The position numbers were made by a program, and so were the translations under genes. From Patiria pectinifera (Eukaryota > Echinodermata > Asteroidea > Valvatida > Asterinidae), in NCBI GenBank assembly GCA_029964075.1, contig CM057141.1, positions 15,996,001-16,060,000 of the forward strand: a DNA stretch of 64,000 nt, read 5' to 3'. Position 1 is the stretch's first letter. Every line of letters begins with the position of its first letter. Shown piece by piece: positions 57,410 to 64,000 of this stretch. The notes below the pieces were generated by a model, which saw only the letters and a list, made by a program, of their open reading frames with translations, ran no database searches and had not been told where the DNA came from.

Positions 57410-57751
57410 CAGGGTGAGTAAAAAAAAACGAAACCCAAATGTCGGGACCATTGTTTTAGTGAAGTTCTTTCGGCAAAACGAAAAACAAATCACATAGGGA
57501 TGTGTGTGAATTGTATTTGTTGTGCTGAAAGAACGCACACTTTTTTGTGATCCGTGGACAGAACTTTAAAACGGTGGTTGTGTTTAAAATTCCGTAACTT
57601 GAAAAGTACATAAGCGATTTGAATGATTCTTGTACTAAAAGAAAGCTTATGAATTGGGCTTTCATATCCTAGATTTTGAAAGTGCTGCATGCAGAACTTC
57701 ACCAAAACAATAGTCTCGACATGTGGGTTTCGCTTTTTTGGACTCGCCCTG
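57410..57751. mobile_element. Mariner-like MITE (CAGGGTGAGTAAAAAA ends), copy 2
   Basis: The ends CAGGGTGAGTAAAAAAA and TGGACTCGCCCTG are inverted, with TA nearby on both sides. It shares AAGCTTTCTTTTAGTACAAG-type interior with copy 1. The central CAAATCACATAGGGATGTGT and TGTGATCCGTGGACAGAACT parts are inverted relative to copy 1. Confidence 0.83.
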
Positions 57752-58633
57752 TACTGGTTTATGGCTTCTGACTAGTGCCCCTTGAACAAGGACATTTACA
57801 CATTGAGGAAGTGCCAACATAGGGCTGGATAGCTTAGTTGGCAATGGTTGGTTCGGCACCAGAACAGCAAGAACAGCGAATAAAAAGATTTAGGTTCTGC
57901 ACGATTTTCTAGGTTGGATGGAGTATAAACCGGAAACACGGGTGTGATTTATTTCTTGGCCGAATTAAGCCCAGCCAACCTCGTAGCTTGATAAGATATT
58001 GAAAGTGTCTTTCATCATGTTAATGGAGTCGGCCTTTTGTTTTGTGTTTTCTACCCGGATAGAGCCTCTCAACCCTGGTCCTAAAAAGGGCTGAACTTTA
58101 CCAGTGTAGAGCACTGGCTCCATGCCGTGCTTGTAAAAGCTGTGTTTGGTTCTTGCTAGTTTGAAACGGGTTGCTAAAATCTCTGGGTTTGACCCGGGTC
58201 CAACGCACAGTGAGAAAAGGCCAAATATGGCACCTGTATGTGGTAAAACTGTTCCGTATGAGGACCATAGTGGGACCATAGAAACAGTCATAGGAAAACA
58301 TTTTACTGATGGATTCCTATTTCTATCTCTTCTTCCAGGACCATGATCATAGTTGAACAGGGTATCATCAGATCTTCAATTACCCAAGATTGTGCAGAGC
58401 AGAAGGAAACATGAACTGATGAACTGTATCAGTAATTGCTGTTGTTGACGCCTAAAATTCTCGATGGGAGATTGTCTTGGAAAGAATTCAGTGTTCAGAA
58501 ATGAGCTGATAGATAGTCTACCTCACTCGTGTTGACGTTTCAAGCCGAGTAAAGCTTCTATTGACAAACCTCAGGGAGACTCCACTAGACAAAAACTAAC
58601 ATTTTAACTTTTCTTAGAGATCTTGCGATAAAC
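57752..58633. other. Upstream region of the SLC38A7-like gene
   Basis: No separate gene seen. It should hold the promoter and 5' untranslated region of the transporter gene, but I see no clear TATA box or initiator. The short frames at 57965-58346 overlap on both strands. Confidence 0.5.
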
Positions 58634-61345
58634 ATGGAAGTCAAACAGGCAAATGCAACAAAACTGAAAGCGGACTTCTTTCACGATGGCCCGGGCAGGA
58701 ACAGTCCCACAACCGGCTACACATCGGACGAATCCTCCCCTCTGATTGGTGGAAACGTCACAGTGGTTTCGCCGAGCGAGGAATCGACGTCGGGGAAAAC
58801 ATCAACCTTCGGAGCTGTGTTCATCGTCGTTAATGCTTGCATAGGAGCGGGGTTGCTGAACTTCCCCTCGGCGTATCAGGCAGCCGGCGGTGTCGCGGTG
58901 GGAACCATTATGCAAGTGGTATGTAAGGAGGGGAATCCATATTTCATCAGGCAAGCGTTAAGCTAAAGTTTCAGGCCCCATTTAAATGTTTATTCCTCCC
59001 ATTCTCGGCGACAATCTGGAGTGAGATACCCTATACATGTGCAGTGTTGTAGTACTCGTACTCGAGTACTGCTCGAGTACTTTTTTTAGTGTACTCGCAC
59101 TCGTACTCGAATGTCAAAGTACTCGTACTCGAAACGACGGTACTCGTACTTGGGCAGCAAAGTACTCCTACTCGAATAGCAGTACTCAGGGGAAATAAAT
59201 GGTTGATTGGCTAGCGGAGAAATCAAAGTTTCCTGATTTTCCTCTGTGCTCGTCAGGACAAACACATTGAACAGCTAGCCATGAGTGGGTCTGTATATCG
59301 GTCTGACTGGACCTGGGCCAATTACGCACAATGACCCATTTGCGGTATGGCCGTATTCGGAATTGCAAGTACTCGTACTCATATTCAGAATACATCTTAC
59401 TCGGAATACTCGTACTCATACTCGGAATGCTTGTACTCGTACTCGGAAAACTCTTACTCGTACTTGGAATACTCGTACTCGTATTCGGAAGTTCAGGTAC
59501 TCATACTCTTACTCGGAAGTACAAGTACTCGTACTCGGAGACCAATTTGGGTATATTTGGCACAATTCTATGATGTACATGTAAATGTATGTCTAGCCGT
59601 ATTCTATATGTGTTTCTCCAAAACGACAAATCAAATCTTAATTCGAAATGACTTCTACTAAAAGCATCAACTGTACTTCTTTCATTTTTTTTATTCATTT
59701 TTTTTATTTCTTCTTACATACGTACTCCAGCTTTTCTTGTTCCTGATCTTCAGCTCCCTGCTAGTCCTAGCCGTCTGTTCGGACGTACGGAACTCCAACT
59801 CATACCAGGACATGATGCAGTCCATGTGTGGGACGGCCGGCAACATAGCCTGCGCGGCGTGTGTCATCATCTACTGCTTTGGGACCTGCGTGACGTTCTT
59901 CATCATCATGGGGGACCAGCTCGATAGCAGTAGGTTAATTCAAAAATTAGCGACTCTCAGTGCTCTGCTTTTCGAGAGTCCCAGGAAATACCGAGACATG
60001 TTCTCATTCAGCCGATGTCAGGCATTGAACCTAGGAATTATAACCAGTGGCGCACACAGGATTCGGAGGGGGGGGGGCTCACAATTTTTTTTTTGAAAAA
60101 TTTTGCCCCCAATTTTTTTTTTTTTTTTGGGGGGGGGGGGCTATTTTGACGTTAATTCCATAGATTTACTCCTAGAAACCTCGATTTTTTTTTTTTAGTC
60201 CAAATGCCACAAATAAAAAACAGGAATAATGATGTTCAACAGCTCAGTTGTTACTTTTAACTGAAAAATCGAATAAGGAAATCAATATGTCTGAGTACGT
60301 ACACCACCGTGGTGTTTTGAGCCGGTTTCTTCTACAGCAAAACAATTTGGATGAATCATTGTCCTATTTAAATCATTGTGTAAACTAACGGATACGTTTT
60401 ATCAGATTTATTTATAAACCACTTTATCATTATAACTTGTATTAGAATTGTCCAAAAATTTACGTCCAACACGGTGGAACTGTCAGCTCTAGGTTTTCAC
60501 ATCATTGTCTTTGTTCCTCTTTCATCGTATGTGCAACCTAGTCTTAGCCCTAGCCACTCATAACGACCACACCAAGCACTGGTACACGGACCGCAAGTTC
60601 ACCATCACCGTCCTGGCTGTTTGCATTGTCCTACCTCTGTGCCTGCCGAAGAACATCAGCATCTTGAAGTGGCCAAGGTAAAAAGAATATGTGGCATAAA
60701 GGCGCTATTATACGAAATTTGTATCCTTGTGGAGACATTTCTTTGTTCTCGTGTACTCAAGTTTTCAAGTTTGAAAATACAGTTTCAAAATGCTCATATG
60801 TTAAACCAGAATTAATTTCCTTGGCTGAAATGGGGACTTAATATCCCTTTTCTAAAACTCTACCATTTGCGACGGATCAACATACCTTGGAAATTCCTAG
60901 TTTTGGAGTAAAATCCATATATCTATTTCGTGAAAACCTTGTTGAGACGTATTCATCTATAAAAATTGCCCTGTGGAGACGTATACAATCTTTTGTTCCC
61001 TATTGTGTGCATGTCTCCAGAGGGCACGGTGTATCAGATCTATTTGGTTTTAGGCAAACTCTTTGGTGTTTGCCCAAACCAAAAACCCCCCTCTGTTATG
61101 TCGACCTTTATTTTAAATAAAAAGGCTCCTTCTGCCATGAAAGAACACAGCGCATTTCACAGTTATTTTTTTCTCTATCAAACCTGCACAGTTCTGTAGG
61201 AGTTATTGGCACCATATATGTTGCCGCGGTGATAATAATCAACTACTACCTTCTCCCGACCAACGCAGCCACGCACATCGTAACGAGGCCTACATCGTGG
61301 ACTGACGTGTTTGCTGCCGTGCCTACGATATGTTTCGGCTTCCAG
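58634..61345 (+). CDS. SLC38A7: SLC38A7-like amino-acid transporter, exons 1-4 (3' part outside window)
   Basis: Sodium-coupled neutral amino-acid transporter of the SLC38 (AAAP) family, closest to SNAT7, the lysosomal glutamine exporter of vertebrates. Exons: 58634-58918, 59731-59929, 60542-60677 and 61192-61345, all GT-AG, giving 258 codons against 462 residues in human. Exon 1 has an acidic N-terminus and first membrane helix [20 protein letters not shown], containing the family motif GAGLLNFP (71-78). Exon 2 gives [18 protein letters not shown] and [18 protein letters not shown]. Exon 3 has [10 protein letters not shown], and exon 4 [20 protein letters not shown]. All align in order with human SLC38A7 (from memory). 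The next expected exon (CHVSS...) is not seen before 64000, so the gene runs off the right edge. Confidence 0.92.
59042..59545. mobile_element. GTACTCG-rich hAT-type element fragment in intron 1
   Basis: The left terminus CAGTGTTGTAGTACTCGTAC resembles CAGAGTTGTAATGACTCGAG of the duplicated-unit elements. Subterminal blocks are ACTCGTACTCG rather than GACTCGAGTC. A second block (59370-59540) lies to the right, but no clean inverted right terminus was found. Confidence 0.7.
60040..60180. repeat. Low-complexity G/T-run block with MITE-like end, intron 2
   Basis: AGTGGCGCACACAGGATTCG is followed by long G and T runs and GGGGCTATTTTGACG. The same pairing (CAGTGG-type end, G-run, GCTATTTTGACG) occurs at 39192-39250, so both derive from one repeat family. 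Confidence 0.6.
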
Positions 61346-61559
61346 GTAGGTTTCGGCTCCCATTGCTGCCTTTGAACAGAAGTTCTTATAGGGCTTTCTG
61401 ACTGACCCATGCGACCCAGCCTCATCCGGGTACCGGAAAGTCAGCATCACCATTGTAGTGGGCAAAGATCATATAACACTGTGCGCAGTGGGTAGTAGGC
61501 AAGCCTTCAAAGGTGTGATGGATGGCAAAAACTGTGAGAAAAACTCGGAGCCAAACCCA

Positions 61560-61975
61560 GTGTGGGGTACTGTGGTCCAATGGTTACGGTGTTCGACTCG
61601 TATGCCGTGGTACATGGGTTCGAATCCTGACTGTGGGAACATGGTGCTTGTGCTCTTAAGCAAGGCACTTTACCATTATTGCTTCGTCCTTCGGATGGGA
61701 CGTAAAGCTGTACGTCCCGTGTGTTGTGTAATGCACGTTAAAGAACCCAGTAACACTTATCACTATTGAGAGAAGGGGTTTGCCCCAGTGTTTCTGGCAG
61801 TGGCTGCAATATGCACTGCAGCATCTTGTAAACCCTTATAAGGTGCTACATAATGGGTCTCATATTTCTCATAGGCTTCATTTAATACCTTTCTTTAATA
61901 ACAGTACCTAATTGGTGGTAGATACGTGTGCTATATAAGACTCTGCTATTATTAATATTATTATTATTAGTTTAA
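61560..61975 (+). mobile_element. tRNA-derived SINE, nearly complete
   Basis: The head is TGGTCCAATGGTTACGG (A box) and GGGTTCGAATCC (B box, 61617-61628). The conserved body includes AGCAAGGCACTTTACC, CGGATGGGACGTAAAGC and TGCACGTTAAAGAACCC, widespread in invertebrate SINEs. The tail is TATTATTAATATTATTATTA. It lies downstream of SLC38A7 exon 4, presumably in intron 4. Confidence 0.88.
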
Positions 61976-62389
61976 AATATGCGAGCAGATTCATTATGCA
62001 AAACAGACTGCATCTTGACCTCGAGATTCTGACCATTCAGCAGGCGCTTTCTATATCGGGTTTTCAGTTATATACCAGTTGTCGTGTCATAGACATCTAA
62101 AAATAAAAGTAAGGCACATAGTCCGTGGGACGAGGCCTTTTTTTCGCTCGTTACGCGATCTGGTTTTCCGAATTTTTTCTAATATTTCTCATTCCATTGA
62201 TCAAAAATAGAAAGCGCTAACAAACCACGTTCCCGCGTTCGTGGGTGGTTTGGGACTTCACAAATGAATTTTAATTAACATCAAATTCGAGGTTACAGCC
62301 AAAAAATCGTTAGACAAACATAACGCCCGAGAGAGGATAAAAATCAACCAATAACGTGCAAGGTTTGTGTTGCGTCGCCAAAGAACCAA

Positions 62390-63255
62390 TCAAATTGCAC
62401 GTTCTATACACGTCGACAAGAGGCGAGTCCAACATGGCGTCGTCCATGTCGTCGGAAGGAAGTACCGAGTCCGAGAGACCGCAGCGGAGACAGGTGAAGA
62501 AAATGCTCCAAAATCATCAGTTCAGTGTCTCATGCACTTTCCGACTGGAAAGGGTGAAGTGCAGTTATTTTCGGAGCACAGCTGGTCACGTTTCCTTGAG
62601 TATACCGACGTCTGGAAGGCCTTCACAAAAGGACCGCAAGCCTAGATAGCAAGGGCCAGGGACAAGGCAATTCATCGCCAAAACATGCGCCATAAAAACC
62701 ACGTCGCGTCAGCCGGAGCCGGAGCAAGTGTTGCTACGGATCAGCACGATCAGCCCGTCAGTTTGCGGTTGCAATCTCACGATCCTAGAGAATGCCGGTC
62801 ATCATCGGTGAGATACAAATCATACACTTCCCTTCACTTCGAGATTGTGTAATATCTAGTAACCTACCAATGTCCATGACCAGACATGCCAGATCATGAC
62901 TTGACTATTTTATGATCATGATGATCGAGATAAAATAAGGGCAAGGTCATTAAGGGAAGGGGGGGCTCTGAAAATTCATGGCATAGGGGGGCCTGAATGC
63001 AGTACATGTAGATTTTTATGCTTTCCTAAAACTACTTAAATGCAGTCAATGATTGTGTATACACGTTAGTCAACATGTTCTGATGTTAGTGCCTTGCAAT
63101 TGTGTAGTCATGGTAGGCTTATTGGTCATGTTGGTACTATGTAAATGTAAACCTCCACATTTTTCTGTATAGGTCATGCTACAGTCTGTACACTGACAAG
63201 TCCAAGGTGAAGAGAGCAGTTCATGCCCAGCAAAAAGAGAAGTCTAAAGTTGCAG
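62390..63255 (+). pseudogene. Degenerate two-exon remnant, uncharacterised Cys/His-motif family
   Basis: The first part, to a donor at 62807 (TCG|GTGAGA), contains LMHFPTGKGEVQLFSEHSWS and RFLEYTDVW in one frame and SVCGCNLTILENAGHH in another. The second part (63173-63255, AG before and GTACAT after) reads SCYSLYTDKSKVKRAVHAQQ. FP..G....F.E..W with a later H..CY..YT spacing is, from memory, typical of an uncharacterised multi-copy family in marine invertebrates, often associated with mobile DNA. The frame is not continuous, so it is probably dead. An alternative is an independent first exon beginning MASSMSSEGSTESERPQRRQ at 62434. Confidence 0.45.
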
Positions 63256-63404
63256 GTACATTTTATTTGTATAGAAACTGTTGCTTCCATTTCTATTCAT
63301 TAACAAATTTGGTAACCTTCATGAAAAAAAAACTGCAGGGAGATGATGGTATGATAAACTTATACAAGTATATTTGTGAGGTGCTGTTGATAATCTCCCT
63401 GAAT
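63256..63404. other. Short non-coding stretch before the terminal foldback
   Basis: AT-rich, no gene seen. Confidence 0.5.
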
Positions 63405-63980
63405 GTCAGACAAGTCGACCGTTGAGACAACTCGACTCGGGACAACTCGACCGTTGAGACTGCTCGACTTAATGGAAATGAATACTCGTGGAGCAGAAAA
63501 AGTTGCACAAATCTGTGGCAAGACCTATCACGGGTGTGGCGCAGGCATGCTCGATGTACAGAGGGCGTCGCGTCGGGCCGGTGCGCCCCGCCCGCCCGCG
63601 AGGACCGGGCCGGGCCTGGCACGCGGGCACGTCGACCGGCGCGGTAAATAGGCGTACAGGCCCGGCAAAAACGATGCCACCGTGCATGGTACGGCCACGT
63701 TGATCAGGGATGCACGCACGTGGCCTTGAGAAAAACGAACGATGTGCACGGACAATCACGCTGCGCTATATCGGCTCTGTTATATGCAAAAAAAACACCT
63801 CATGTGTCATCACTCCCAAACGGCGATCAGCCGCCGTCAAAATCCCCGGTACTATCCCCGAATCTAGGCCCAAAACTTGCGAGGCGACTTGTCTCAACGG
63901 TCGACTTGTGTTTCCATTTATCGCACAGTTGGTCCAGTTGTCTCAACGGTCGAGTTGTCTCAACGGTCGACTTGTCTGAC
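63405..63980. mobile_element. 576-bp TIR element with CAACGGTCGA repeats and GC-rich core
   Basis: The left end GTCAGACAAGTCGACCGTTG is inverted at right as CAACGGTCGACTTGTCTGAC. Tandem subterminal TTGTCTCAACGGTCGA motifs lie at both ends. The core (63560-63680) is unusually GC-rich, with CCCGCCCGCCCGCG and GGCCGGGCC. Frames spanning it on both strands reflect base composition. A non-autonomous DNA transposon is the best reading. Confidence 0.8.
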
Positions 63981-64000
63981 CCCCATCTCCCTCCCCCCAG

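Overview
This is eukaryotic, animal DNA. It holds spliced genes with GT-AG introns, vertebrate-like gene families (histamine N-methyltransferase and SLC38A7), LINE and tRNA-derived SINE remains, many small inverted-repeat DNA transposons and a large satellite array. The overall style (AT-rich, low gene density, many foldback elements) suggests a marine invertebrate deuterostome such as an echinoderm, hemichordate or lancelet. The species cannot be fixed from the sequence alone. No viral or LTR element was recognised.

Layout. 1-15.3 kb is satellite: ~140-bp and ~170-bp related monomers, higher-order repeats, and three islands of a 27-bp minisatellite that is an amplified piece of the monomer. 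Nearly every well-kept monomer carries a perfect CRE palindrome. The array ends at 15.3-15.74 kb in seven perfect inverted-repeat hairpins. From 15.85 to about 39.95 kb there is a tandem triplication with units of about 8.3-8.7 kb. Each unit contains one apparently intact three-exon minus-strand HNMT-like methyltransferase gene (16753-18415, 25038-26716, 34733-36403). Each also carries CTCGA-rich hAT-type elements; units 1 and 2 hold a relic HNMT exon 1 and a broken LINE 3' end, and unit 3 is interrupted and decayed on its right side. From 40 to 45.7 kb there is no convincing gene, only MITEs and a 1.5-kb foldback. A fourth, diverged HNMT-like gene lies on the plus strand at 45914-49381 with identical intron phases; its first intron is full of MITEs. 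From 50 to 58 kb there is a LINE fragment, a run of foldback MITEs, a strand-asymmetric A/C-rich tract, a CGTACG array and a second mariner-like MITE. SLC38A7-like exons 1-4 lie at 58634-61345, and the rest of that gene must lie beyond the window's right edge. The last 2.6 kb, presumably its intron 4, holds a SINE, a degenerate protein-coding remnant and a GC-rich foldback.

How the genes relate. The four methyltransferase genes form one locus: copies A-C (minus) and D (plus) diverge head-to-head around the 40-45 kb interval. A-C are very recent duplicates, D is older. All keep the SAM-binding motif, but by-eye alignment to human HNMT (recalled from memory) shows the histamine-contacting positions replaced. 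Related but different methyl acceptors are therefore likely (inference). The SLC38A7-like transporter is an unrelated neighbour.
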